A stretch of DNA of 64,000 nt. Source: Watersipora subatra (Eukaryota > Bryozoa > Gymnolaemata > Cheilostomatida > Watersiporidae). The translations under genes and the position numbers were made by a program. Each line of letters starts with the position of its first letter. Position 1 is the first letter of the stretch. Below, piece after piece: positions 25,201-33,954 of the stretch. The stretch covers positions 29,942,558 to 30,006,557 of the forward strand of contig NC_088714.1 in the NCBI RefSeq assembly GCF_963576615.1. Direction: 5' to 3'. The notes under the pieces were generated by a model, which worked only from the letters and a program-made list of their open reading frames with translations, searched no databases and was not told the DNA's origin.

Positions 25201-27886
25201 TCATCCTTTTCAAAGGGGGTCGACCTTGAAAATCCGTTCCTAAAATTAGCAGAAATTTTCCCATCTCAAACAGTAAAAAGTGAGTGAGCTGCCAGATAAA
25301 CAACTCGGTAATAAGACTGTGACCCTACAGACAATTAGACTGTGGCCTTACAGATAAGTGTTTTAAAACAAATGCCAAATAACTCTATCAGGTGACACAA
25401 TGATTGACATGCAAGGACTGCATAGGTCATGTAGAGCAAGCATAAAGCATACATGCGCAGAGCACAGGTCAGTAACAGCCACATATGACATCCAAAGTAA
25501 CTTCCAGCGTATGATATCCAAAATTTCTCAAACCATGCAGTTTATACCTGAAAGCATAAAGCTGTATAGTGTCTAGTGTAGTGTATTGGATAAATGTCTG
25601 CCTGCAGAACTGGAGGTTCTGAGTTGAAATCCAGAGCAAGGCGAATTTTTCATTTATAAAACTTTGTTGCTATAACCGGACAAACCAAAGAAAAACTGTA
25701 AGATTCATATTGAACATATATACATGTAGATTCACTTTACCATCAGAGTTTACCAATACAAAACAATTATGGGAATGTATCAACTTCATTTGCTGAGACA
25801 TGACTGTACAGACACTCCTTGGGACTATTGCACTATTTATACTAGGTCAGGCAGCTTCTTACTGCTTCAATGTTTTTGACTGAGTCATTAAACCTTAATA
25901 AAGTTTGACTGCAAATTGAACACCTTATCGCTGAAAGATAGTACATCTGTCTACATATCAAGTTTCAAATCGTTTTTCTGTCAACTAGATACACACTAAC
26001 AATCTCGAGTTATTATTTCCTGTTTTGAGAAATAAATGCTAAGGCACAAATCACACATTTATGAAGAGCCAAATGAAGAGCGGAGGCAACAGATAAGGAA
26101 TTGCGATGAGTAAACCACTCTTCATTTCATGATCATTAAGTCGAGCGAGGGGAGTCAAGAATTACAACTACAAGACCACTCACTGGATGAATTTTCTATC
26201 GGTCAATGTTAGATAAATACAAGTAATACAAGCAATACAAACGATATAAGTGATACAAGAAATACAAGCGATACAATCGAAACAAATGATACAAATGATA
26301 CAAGCGATACAAACAATACAATCGATACAAGCAATACAAGTAATACAAGCAGTACAAGCAATACCAGCAATACAATCAATACAAGTAATACAAGCAACAC
26401 AGTTGATTCAATCAATACAAGCAATACAAACGATACAATAGATACAATCAATCAATCCATAAAAATATATACCAATTTGAAACTTTCATCAATTTTTCAA
26501 GGCAACAATTAGCGGCTCACTTTGATAAAACTGTCATGATATCAGCTAAATTCCTCAAGTCTTATCTTATTTAAAACTGCATTTTTAGTATTTAGGTATC
26601 TTTATAATTTTAGGCAATTTTTGGAGCCTATTTTATATGTGTAACTCTGGTACGTCACCTGAGCTAGTATTTATTACACACCAACCTGTCTTGATGAGAG
26701 CCTCTACACAAGCCTCTTTCGAGTTGATAACTACAATTGGAACTCCAAAGATTGTCACTTTCATAACAGCTCCATACTCTCTTGCCATGTCATAGAATTG
26801 GTTGTGTAGATTTGGCATATACAGAGACAAAGCATTGCCAAGTATTGGCAAACCAGGTGGCCCAGGTATCTTTCGAATAGGGTCCTGTAAGAAATAGAAA
26901 AAGGCAACTTTTGAATTATTGTAACAAAGTTTTGCTAACTGTCATAATAATTATAATAAGTGAAAGGTTTGCAGCAGGGTCCATAGATGATGATCAGAGA
27001 ATTGTTTAGAAACTGTTATACCAAATCCTTATGTGGGTAAATGGTAGATATAGCCATTAAAGTATTAAAAGAAATATTCACTCCTTATTGCTGAGCTTGA
27101 AACATGATCCTAAGAGTCATCTTCCCTTTTATTCCAAATATTAGTAGGAAAAGAGTGGACAGCTCATCATTTGTTTTTATTTCCCAAGTTAATGCTAACA
27201 CTTATCAACTTATTACAACCCATACAGCCTAATGATAATTTGGTTTGTGAATTTTCTGATATATAAAGGTTTTTATGCATTTTAATGCTAAGCATAGCGC
27301 TAAACATGGAACTGAAATAAGCTACCGAAAGAGGCATATAAAAACTGTCTCGTTTGGATAGATGAGTTTTTTATCTAGGCTTAAGAACCCTGAATAGATA
27401 GCAGTATTATTAATAATATATATTATATATCTATATATGTAATATATATAATTATATATTTTATTATTATATATTATTATATATACTATTATATATCATA
27501 TATAATATATATACTATTTTATATACATTATATATATTATTAATATTTAATATTTATTAACTATAATATATAGCTTTATATTTATTAGCTATAATATATA
27601 ACCTTATATTTATTAGCTGGGAGTTAGCTAAAATGAATTTAGAATGCATGTTACTGACCAGTAATCTGTATAAACACAAATAATCAAAGATTCTAACAAA
27701 TGACTCCACTCCATTTTACAAGGTATTTAAGAAAATTTGTGACTGCACCAAATCTTAATTCCAGATATCAAGAAAATTGTAAAAAGCATCAAATGAACTT
27801 ACCTTCATCCATCTGACAATGAAATAAGTTAGTAGCAAGATTGAAGTTGCAAGTAGAACCTGAGTGGCACTCACTTCCAACTCCAT
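12864..27886 (-). CDS. Cytochrome P450 gene B, complete, CYP2-clan-like, 505 aa
   Basis: Haem-thiolate monooxygenase, probably ER-bound. Exons on the minus strand: 27803-27886, 26686-26884, 25169-25239, 20780-20980, 19824-20048, 16629-16767, 15244-15376, 14236-14350, 13780-13925 and 12864-13068. They sum to 1518 bp (505 aa plus stop), the normal length for microsomal P450s, and every junction is GT/AG and in frame. Visible landmarks: N-terminal anchor (about residues 7-24), hinge DPIRKIPGPPGLPILG, I-helix SAGLETS, K-helix ExxR in VLEHFRYL, PxRF as KPDRF, and the Cys loop FGSGRRGCPG. The C-helix WxxxR Trp is replaced by Gln (NDEQIMLRR). CYP2-clan membership is inferred from the hinge, exon style and motifs. 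Substrate is not predictable. No frameshift or stop seen, so I judge it intact. Confidence 0.92.
13225..13400. repeat. Degenerate ~18-bp repeat (acacttactgtagt type)
   Basis: About 8-9 diverged units resembling gtacacttactgtagtctgt, in intron 9 of gene B. The minus-strand frame rich in TVSVQ-type repeats is a product of this array. Confidence 0.7.
13440..13560 (-). mobile_element. tRNA-like SINE head
   Basis: On the minus strand, tagctcagcttagttggtaa resembles a tRNA D-arm/A-box and gagatcaaatc resembles a B-box, about 45 nt apart. The acceptor stem is not completed, so this is more likely a SINE head than a tRNA gene. A segment at 13700-13745 (gggcaatgccggg...ctagtaac) resembles the ends of the repeats at 51776 and 54900. 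Confidence 0.5.
13780..13925 (-). CDS. P450 gene B, exon 9 (PERF region)
   Basis: 146 bp, acceptor GTACAG/GTTCC and donor CAAAA/GTTAGT. It encodes VPANTFVLMNSYYIAHNP and then the PxRF element in VKPDRFLD, ending DHPLRQK with a split codon. It equals exon 9 of gene C in length and phase. Confidence 0.92.
14236..14350 (-). CDS. P450 gene B, exon 8 (K-helix)
   Basis: 115 bp, acceptor TTTCAG/AGACA and donor AAG/GTTACT. It encodes DKLPQVESYVLEHFRYL and on to IRDTAVSGYK; E-H-F-R is the ExxR pair of the K-helix. Confidence 0.92.
14430..14813. repeat. 16-bp minisatellite (ctctgcgtctatgcag)
   Basis: The left part (14430-14600) is degenerate, with tatatagctttgtgtc-like units; the right part (14600-14813) is nearly homogeneous with a 16-bp period. 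It lies in intron 7 of gene B. The reading frames it creates in all three + frames are artefacts of a period not divisible by 3 and lacking stops. Confidence 0.92.
15244..15376 (-). CDS. P450 gene B, exon 7 (I-helix end)
   Basis: 133 bp, acceptor TCTCAG/GTTTGG and donor ACAA/GTAAGG. It encodes LETSGRSLCQIFLDLL and on to TITLKD; with exon 6 it completes the I-helix AGLETS motif. Confidence 0.92.
15377..16123. other. Intron 6 of gene B, nothing recognised
   Basis: No exon, repeat array or mobile-element end found; the short minus-strand frames here lack similarity to anything I recognise. Confidence 0.45.
16124..16315 (-). mobile_element. tRNA-derived SINE, family 1, copy a
   Basis: On the minus strand: head with gtggcgcagatggtagc (A-box-like) and ggtctctgattccc (B-box-like), then a tail ending in a gacagacagacac run and gctcttattatagtaaa. 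The same tail occurs at 22318 and 49967, and more diverged at 21096, all on the minus strand. It lies in intron 6 of gene B. Confidence 0.75.
16629..16767 (-). CDS. P450 gene B, exon 6 (I-helix start)
   Basis: 139 bp, acceptor CTTGTAG/GCTTC and donor GCTG/GTAGGT. It encodes ASFDASNKRGCLDYFIEI and on to LMLNFVSAG. The acceptor is only about 17 bp from the C-free array that starts at 16785. Confidence 0.92.
16785..18772. repeat. 11-bp minisatellite (gtgttgatgaa), about 180 copies, C-free
   Basis: Tandem 11-bp units in two main variants (gtgttgatgaa and gtgttgataaa), plus gtgtttataaa and others. Blocks of variants recur in the same order (for example near 16960, 17705 and 18090), so the array has higher-order structure. 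I see no C on the + strand from 16785 to 18772. On the coding strand of gene B the intron is therefore G-free here and has no AG dinucleotide. It fills much of intron 5. Confidence 0.95.
19226..19260. repeat. (AAT)n microsatellite
   Basis: About 11-12 units of taa in intron 5 of gene B. Confidence 0.95.
19425..19464. repeat. 7-bp repeat (agttcag)
   Basis: Five to six copies of agttcag in intron 5 of gene B. Confidence 0.9.
19824..20048 (-). CDS. P450 gene B, exon 5 (F-G region)
   Basis: 225 bp, acceptor ATTCAG/ATGTTT and donor AAAG/GTGAAT. It encodes MFGEKYSYDDEVCQKINEM and on to IKTRIDEAK, spanning the substrate-recognition F-G area by position. Phase 0 at both ends. Confidence 0.92.
20050..20779. 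other. Intron 4 of gene B, nothing recognised
   Basis: AT-rich intron with no repeat or exon-like block apart from a few tandem aatatgttggata words near 20440. Confidence 0.5.
20780..20980 (-). CDS. P450 gene B, exon 4 (C-helix region)
   Basis: 201 bp, acceptor TTGAAG/ACACTG and donor ATG/GTGAGT. It encodes TLNDEQIMLRRIFTKAMK and on to YVCCVIASM. Gln stands where the C-helix WxxxR Trp is expected. Confidence 0.92.
21096..21290 (-). mobile_element. tRNA-derived SINE, family 1, copy b
   Basis: Contains the family tail (tttactatgataaaaccc, with the gtctgtttgtttg run) and a degraded tRNA-like head (ggctttgcggaccacaactc). Its 5' end on the minus strand runs directly into the 22-bp array. Confidence 0.6.
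21290..21705. repeat. 22-bp minisatellite (gatgtctcatgacacacttg)
   Basis: About 18-19 copies with a 22-bp period, in intron 3 of gene B. The unit resembles the SINE family 1 end (cctgatgatctctcatggtg at 16285), and the array sits at exactly that end of SINE copy b. Confidence 0.92.
22318..22470 (-). mobile_element. tRNA-derived SINE, family 1, copy c
   Basis: The minus strand holds a clear B-box GGTTCGATTC (22408-22425 region), an A-box-like TAGCGGTGGCG upstream of it, and the tail gacagacagacactgctc... It passes directly into the GC-rich 16-bp array at its head. Confidence 0.8.
22440..22775. repeat. 16-bp minisatellite (gcgccaccgctacacc)
   Basis: About 20 units with a 16-bp period and variants (cgccatcgcaccactg). 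Reverse-complemented, each unit is ggtgtagcggtggcgc, the A-box segment of the adjoining SINE. It is much more GC-rich than its surroundings. The long + strand frames inside it are artefacts. Confidence 0.92.
23231..24360. mobile_element. DNA element, family 'CCCACGACCAAA', copy 1
   Basis: The ends are complementary (CCCACGACCAAA / TTTGGTCGTGGG). The left ~420 bp and the right end match the element at 28291-29328. Similarity also continues past the right end (cagtggaatttctagt), so the true right boundary may be about 30 bp further. It lies in intron 3 of gene B. No transposase is visible. Confidence 0.7.
24741..25096. repeat. 12-bp minisatellite (agcccctgcgcc)
   Basis: About 30 imperfect 12-bp units (agcccctgcgcc, agccctggcgcat and others). 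A block of about 90 bp (cctgcgcccatcccc...) is repeated, giving higher-order structure. GC-rich, in intron 3 of gene B, ending about 70 bp from exon 3. Confidence 0.9.
25169..25239 (-). CDS. P450 gene B, exon 3
   Basis: 71 bp, acceptor TTTTAG/GAACGG and donor ATG/GTGAGT. It encodes GTDFQGRPPLKRMMAIVP and KDTIFM. Confidence 0.92.
25565..25735 (+). mobile_element. tRNA-derived SINE, family 2, copy b
   Basis: tagtgtattggataaatgtc (A-box-like) is followed about 40 nt later by gagttgaaatcc (B-box-like), then a body with ttgctataaccggacaaacc as in copy a at 7978. In intron 2 of gene B. Confidence 0.65.
26215..26455. repeat. 9-bp repeat (caatacaag)
   Basis: About 26 variable 9-bp units of (c/t)aatacaag type in intron 2 of gene B. 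The period is three codons, which explains the low-complexity IQAIQ- and LVLLV-like frames on the two strands. Confidence 0.9.
26686..26884 (-). CDS. P450 gene B, exon 2 (proline hinge)
   Basis: 199 bp, acceptor TTACAG/GACCCT and donor ACAG/GTTGGT. It encodes DPIRKIPGPPGLPILGNA and on to VEALIKTG. Confidence 0.93.
27405..27610. repeat. (TA)-rich low-complexity block
   Basis: Almost pure A/T with tatata and tattat runs, in intron 1 of gene B. The right part holds two copies of attagctataatatata. Confidence 0.85.
27803..27886 (-). CDS. P450 gene B, exon 1 (membrane anchor)
   Basis: 84 bp, 28 codons, ATG at 27884-27886 and donor AAG/GTAAGT. It encodes MELEVSATQVLL and on to YFIVRWMK, a single hydrophobic helix. 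It starts MEL like gene C, which supports the start choice. Confidence 0.88.
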
Positions 27887-28020
27887 TATGACTTCTGCTC
27901 TTGTGTGTCACAGGTCTCCGAGGTGTCATGCCTTAGTTGTGGAGGAAAGCTGTAAATTTTCTATGGGTCATTGATGCATGACGGATGCTTGTCAAACCTG
28001 TGATGACACTTTATTGCTGC

Positions 28021-28027
28021 TTATATA
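28021..28027 (-). promoter_or_regulatory. Candidate TATA box of gene B
   Basis: TATATAA on the minus strand, about 135 bp upstream of the ATG. The motif aggtttgacaa (27989-27999), shared with the upstream region of gene A, lies about 22-32 bp downstream, where transcription would be expected to begin. Confidence 0.4.
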
Positions 28028-28290
28028 ACTATGGAACTATAATCTCAGTTTATAACTGTAATCTATCCAGTTTGCATGTGACCTGTGACATTGCCAAATA
28101 CTTGAAAGAAGTGTATTGACTCGTGGAATCTGGCATTTTGCTTGGTGATAACCCACGGGACATGTTAGATGCATTGGTATCTCAGCAATGTCACTTGCTC
28201 ACTGGAAGCCTTGTATCAATTGAATGTCACAACTTCTATGATGGCGACACACGACAGCATCAGAGTTATCAACCCACTATGTTACCTAAT

Positions 28291-29328
28291 CCTACGACCA
28301 AACGAGCGGAGCAAAGTTTGAGAGTTTTTATGATAAATGCATGTGCACACAACTTACAAAAATTATTCATCAACAACGTTGCAAACCCTCGTTTTGAAAT
28401 CTCATCAACAAATTTAACCATCATTTTGTAGAGTCGTTTAAGTATAATGACGATACAAAACACATATAAACCTATTCAAATATATTATCAAGTCTTTGAA
28501 AAGTGTCGACAGTATCTTAAAACTTACCCATCTGAACGGATTATACACAAATAGACAGAATTATTTGGCCAAAACTCGTTATTAAAACATGCTAAGCCTT
28601 ACTTTTATCAAAGTTAAGACCGGAAATTGAAACGCTGAGCGACAGATAATAGAACGATTAAGTCATGCGCATTTCACGAAAAAATAACGTGCACATTTCA
28701 CCAGTCTATAGCATTGTCGAATTGCCGAAGGTTTCTGTAATTAACGTAGGAGTACTGAAATCGTTTCATTTTTGCCGATTTCAAAGTAACTGACATTTTA
28801 GACACTTTTGAGTACTTTGGTATTCTAACTGATGTCCAACGCAGTGTAAGTAAAGGAAATGATGATGATATTTTTTCTAACGATTCTTATGAGATTATTA
28901 CAATAATTAATTCTAAGTTTGGATGACTACAGAACAATGACTACGTAGTACAGATTTTCTAAAAATCGATATAAATATCACAACTTCTTGATATTGCTAG
29001 CTATGATGTTTTAAAATGTAAACAAAATTGTGCATTGGTTTTCTATTATTACTGTATTAATATATTAATAACATTGGTTATTCTAATAATATCAGTGCAT
29101 TTTACTTCTAATATTGGCCAATATTGTATTTCTCCTATTGCAGGGGGAGAGATATAAACATATAATCTTTTCCTTTCATTATTGCAATTTGTTGTATATA
29201 ATAACACCCAGTACATTACAGCCACCATTGCAGTTATCCTATGCACTGCAGTGCCATTTGACTGCTAATATTGCATTTCTCAACCATCAGTACCCTTTCT
29301 TTTTTTTCAATATCTCTTTGGTCGTGGG
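28291..29328. mobile_element. DNA element, family 'CCCACGACCAAA', copy 2
   Basis: The left end CCTACGACCAAACGAGCGGA and the right end TTTGGTCGTGGG match copy 1 at 23231-24360; the first ~420 bp align well in the same orientation. It lies just upstream of gene B. Frames inside have no recognisable product. Confidence 0.7.
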
Positions 29329-29329
29329 C

Positions 29330-30635
29330 TATACGACAGTGGAATTTTTAGTGCTAGCTATGATAGCAGAAAATCGTTAAATTTTAGCCTCTTCTGTCAG
29401 TAAAATGAATGGGTCTTAGTGAATGGAAACACCTATTGCTATTATTGTGTTAGCTGATTATGGCTGCAAGGGTGCGTGTGATTAAGCCAATTGTCTTGCA
29501 ACAAGCTAGGCTGGAATAGAGTTAGCTTTTTACAAACAGTCCTTTTGTACCATGTTTTATTAAGAAGTGTTTTGTGACCTGTATAAATTACAGACACAAT
29601 ACAACAAATGTTTAATCTAACAGCTAAAACACGTACATGGTAAACATATATAAAAATCTGTAATTTAGTCACAATTGGTGATGGAAGCTGTAACTTCCAT
29701 TCAGTAATTTACAGACAAGCTATGCGAAAGCTTCACTTTGAAATGTAATTTATATATAGTCAGTCGCCTGCCGATCAAAGTCTTCGTTTCTAACCAAGTC
29801 TGGAAATTCTCCACTGATTTGTTGAGCCATCTGATTAATTTTACAGACTGCCTGTCTTTAGCTATCTAAATATACTTTAGCTTTTACCGTTGAGGTTTAT
29901 TAACTCTTAGTTATTTTATGAGATTATAGCACTTGGATAAAATTTAAGATACACTAATAAAATAACAATTTAAACTAAGAACATATGTACCATTTGCACC
30001 CTAAAACAGTTTCAATGACTGCCTAAAAAAACAAACGTATTATGAGGGTTTCCTGGCCAACATCATCTCCTACAACCTCCTCATGTATAAGGATGTGTTC
30101 ATAACTCCATAGTGTTTATACCTTCCTTGTGCTGCCCATACTAATGAATACACACTATATGTATATGATTTGATGATTTGATGATTTTTTGGTGAATTCA
30201 CAAGCTGCAATTGTCAAGATCTCTGACCAAGATCTTCTTTTAGCTTGGTGCCAGCTGTCCATGCCATGTTGTATGTTTGCTTTTAAAATCCAATTATGTG
30301 TGATGTTTGCAAGCTCAAATAAAGTTGTGTTTAAATTATTCTTACTCAAGAAATACTCAAATGCTTTAAGCTATGTAAAGATGTGCGGAAATTTCTAAAA
30401 TTCTAGGTTACAAACAAAAAACTATTTCAACTATGACTGCCATTATGTACATGTGCATTTAGTGTGCTTGCAGGTTTTCTTCAGTTTTCCAATACAGAAG
30501 GTAAAATTTATCTCTTTTTCACATCAATCCCAGTTTGACAAAATTTGAAATACTAAAACCCCAAAGTACAAGTTGAACATAAATGAAAGCGCAGTTTTTC
30601 ATCAAACGGTGTCAATATATTTTTTTAATATTTGG
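29330..30635. other. Intergenic, nothing recognised
   Basis: AT-rich spacer upstream of gene B. Short frames on both strands show no family I recognise. Confidence 0.45.
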
Positions 30636-30812
30636 GTGTGTGCGCACACATGTGTGCGTGCATGTGTGTGTGCGTATGTGGTGTGTGTGCGTGTGTGTGT
30701 GCGTGCGTGTGTGCGTGTGTGTGCGTGCGTGTGTGCGTGCGTGTGCCTGCGTGAGTGCGAGTGTGAGTGCGAGTGTGTGTGCGTGTGCGTGTCTGTGTCT
30801 GTGTCTGTGTGT
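30636..30812. repeat. (GT)n-rich microsatellite
   Basis: gtgtgtgcgtgtgtgcgtgc-type run, interrupted, about 175 bp. The Cys/Val-rich and His/Thr-rich frames are artefacts. Confidence 0.95.
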
Positions 30813-30924
30813 GTATTATTTCACCTATTAGTAGAAATATAACATTAAGCAAAAAGGAACATATAGTTACAATATTGATTAAATGAAAAAAAGATAAATG
30901 AAAGCTTAATTCCTACTTGTTAAA

Positions 30925-31510
30925 GTAGCTAGGGCAAAAACCTTTGTTTAAAAAGGGTTCAGCAAAGCTTGTATCAAATTACAGACCCTCTGTATCTGTA
31001 TCGCCAGTTTTAATAGAATCTTTGAAAAAGTTGTTTACATGCAAATATTTCAATATTAAAAAATTATTAATATCACAAAAGTGTCTAATGCACATAACCT
31101 TTGATAAACGAACAATGGCTTTACCTATGGCTTTACCTATCTTCCTGTTTGTTCAGCTGTTTGTGTTGCCTATTGATAAACTTTACCAGTATAAAAAAGT
31201 TTGATGGCGCATTCAAAATTGTATTCAACTGATTACAAAGTAAAAAAGATTCACGCTATCGTACTAGATTTTTGAAAACTAATCTACCATTACCAATATT
31301 TTATACTACTTCCGGTCATAAAACAATTTAGTACAAAATACCATCACGATGGAATAGTCTTCCAATAGGCTTACACAAAATTTCAAAATTTAATAGCTTT
31401 GTAGGAAACGTTGAGAGCCATTTGTTAAACGTAATCAAGACCTACATGTACTATTCAAACTTTTATGAATTATGCCAAATATTTAACTTACTTCCAAAAT
31501 ATGCCAACTC
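30925..31510 (+). pseudogene. LINE ORF2 3' part (RT to C-terminus), inverted
   Basis: The + strand encodes LFKKGSAKLVSNYRP, then a decayed RT segment with FDKRTM, and near 31340-31430 a run containing RWNSLPIGLH...FNSFVGNVESHLL, typical of the end of non-LTR retrotransposon ORF2. Frames are broken and an internal part is missing. It is the continuation of the minus-strand LINE that stops at about 31565, in the opposite orientation. Confidence 0.75.
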
Positions 31511-31564
31511 CTGTGGTCCCAGCGCCTCAACTAACTGAAGTGCTACTGTGCGTGTTGTTCTCAC

Positions 31565-31677
31565 CCTGCCTTAAGGCTATCAAGTAATATACCTAATTGT
31601 AAGCTAGTAATCAGAATATTAGCTAGAGGATAAGCCAAATCGGGTGCTGCATTTGTCACTAACTTTGCTGGCATTAA
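31565..31677 (-). pseudogene. LINE ORF2 RT fragment left of the TTAA insertion
   Basis: The minus strand reads LMPAKLVTNAAPDLAYPLAN then ILITSLQLGILLDSLKAG, an RT finger region. Removing the element 31678-33954 and one TTAA joins this in frame to ...KATGLD at 33955. Confidence 0.85.
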
Positions 31678-33954
31678 AGATGTGGTTGCGTCAAAAAGGT
31701 CGATTTAATGAAATTAAAACCAATGAAAAGCTAAAATATCAGCTACAGTTTGATGTCATTTTTGTCTTTGTAGACTAATCTTGTCCAGAGATATATGCGT
31801 TTGAATGAGGCCATCTTTTAAAAAGCTCAGATTCCAGCGGGTGCTTCATTCGTGACGTAACGAGTGATACATCTGAAAAGAGTCCACGAGCGATAAATAT
31901 AAGATCGCTTCATTAGCCGATCATCAGCACAAATCTTTTATATAGGTCCTATTAAATTTCATCACTTGTAAAACGCGTTGTCTGTGATCTCAAAGTTAGG
32001 GATTTTACTCTATTATTAAATCGCATGGACATCGATATGTACTCAATTAATTAACATCGTTACTTTAATGCATTACTTGATCGGCACTTTTTATTGACGA
32101 ACAACAGAATTGCAAAAATGCTTCCAGTTACTGCGAAGGTGACTCTAATTTTTCTGAGCATCAGGTGGTTAAAGTTTGGGACAGACAGCTTATAGTTAGA
32201 GCTGACCGGCATCAGCAGAGTTATGCTACAGAGGAAGATAGGAGAATGGCGGTAAATTTATCTTTTACTTTGAATCTCCTATTATTATAATAGATATACC
32301 GTTGTGTTTACATTCAGATTATCTTTCCCTGTTTGAGGCTATAATGTAATTTTCTGTGAGCGCATGCGAGATATGGATGCACAGTAAGTTATTGACGGCT
32401 TCTTTTTAATCCATAGCATTTAGCAATACAATGGCGTAGATTGATGAATATACTAAAGGTAATAATTTTAGTACTCATTAATACATTTACTAATTAATAG
32501 AATTATAACTTTTTGCTATCACCAATCATCATGTTATAATTTTTTTATCGTATCACTTAGCTATATTTGCTTCAAATTTTCTTTGGCAGTTTTAGCTAGT
32601 AAATTAGATTTATGATTAGACTTCTAGATGTTAACTTCTCACTTGTAGAAAGTGAAGAAATTCGATTGATCAATGCACATCTTTAACTTCCAGAACCAAA
32701 GCTTCAAATCATTGGCTTGGCGTACTTATGCTTTCGTTAAACATTTATTTATTTTTAAAGTTACACTCGCAATCTACCTAACTCCCAATTTGAAAGCTTT
32801 TAGTAGATACGCGTTAAAATGACATATTTATGAATGACATATTTATTGCATTTTTTTTATTAATTACAGGATGTTTATGTGATCTCACCAGCGAAGCGGC
32901 TTTTTCAGTGTGGAAACTGCCATAAATAGGAAAGAGAGACTTGAATGTGTGCTGCATAAACCATGATGCTTTGTTTGAGTTTGCTGCAGTAGATGAATTT
33001 GTCCTATTGTATGAGCTGAAACTATGTGAGCGACCACAGCTTGGATAGATATTTTTAATGAAAGCTTTATGCCGAGATGAACATTTTTTTGCTTGTAAAA
33101 ATTATATAATAAAATAATATTGTTGAAGATGATGGAAAACATGATTTACAGAACATTGAATACATCATAGCCCCGTTGACACCTGTGCTGAAATCTTGTC
33201 TGATAGATAGATTTATGAAATGTAACCAGAGCTGTATCAACAGGTACTCTTGCATAGCTCGACCATTTGTTTAGCACTTGAATCAACAATTCAAACGAGA
33301 CCAATGATTCTTTTCTACAAATTGATACCAATAATGACTCGATAACGTTGACTATGACCTTTAGGGAAGCAGTTGGTTTCGCCACATATTTTTTTCAAAG
33401 ACGCAGCTTGCTTATTTTACTGAGTAACTAGTTTCCGGTGTGGTAGCGACGGAACTGTGCTGATACAAAGACCTTATTTTACATAGTTTGCTTGGCATAA
33501 TTACCGTAGACCGGTAGAATTAGTAGTCGGTACTAAGATGTTTACACAGCATTTAGAGGAAGCTAATATGACAAGTTCTTAATTTCCCTTGTTTGAGGCA
33601 TTTGAGACGTTGATAATAATGTATCTGTAGCAGGAGTTAAAATTTTATTCTAGCCAACATGAGCAAATACAAGATAAAATATATGCCAATAGAGCTGGGT
33701 AGGACTAGACTTTTATCGCAATAGCCGATGTGAATACGAGAGATAAAGACAGGTTGTATCACGCGTTACATCATCTTGGGCAAATCTGGGCATGTTTTTT
33801 TGGCCTGAGGGTTTCACTGCAATCAATTTTTTTCGATTTTAATCTTGAATTATCTTGACAATGAGATCGCTTAACATAACAAACAACATACCAACTGATC
33901 AACAAAAGAAATACTTTCTTTTAAAATCAACTCAAATTTGACGCAACCGCATCT
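31678..33954. mobile_element. TTAA-flanked DNA element, 2.28 kb, inserted in a LINE
   Basis: Ends AGATGTGGTTGCGTCAAA (left) and TTTGACGCAACCGCATCT (right) are inverted with one mismatch, flanked by TTAA (31674-31677 and 33955-33958). TTAA target duplication is typical of piggyBac and Kolobok superfamilies. Possible coding remnants: a + strand open stretch at about 32150-32250 ending ATGGCG/GTAAAT, which could splice to 32871-32933, and minus-strand frames at 33146-33385. I do not recognise a transposase, so it is probably decayed or non-autonomous. Confidence 0.85.

Noticed and set aside
30573..30852. Cys/Val-rich and His/Thr-rich frames
   Set aside because: Translation of a GT microsatellite on either strand.
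33146..33385. 79-residue minus-strand frame within the TTAA element
   Set aside because: It might be a remnant of an element-encoded protein, but I could not match it to a transposase and the neighbouring frames are broken, so I did not call a gene.
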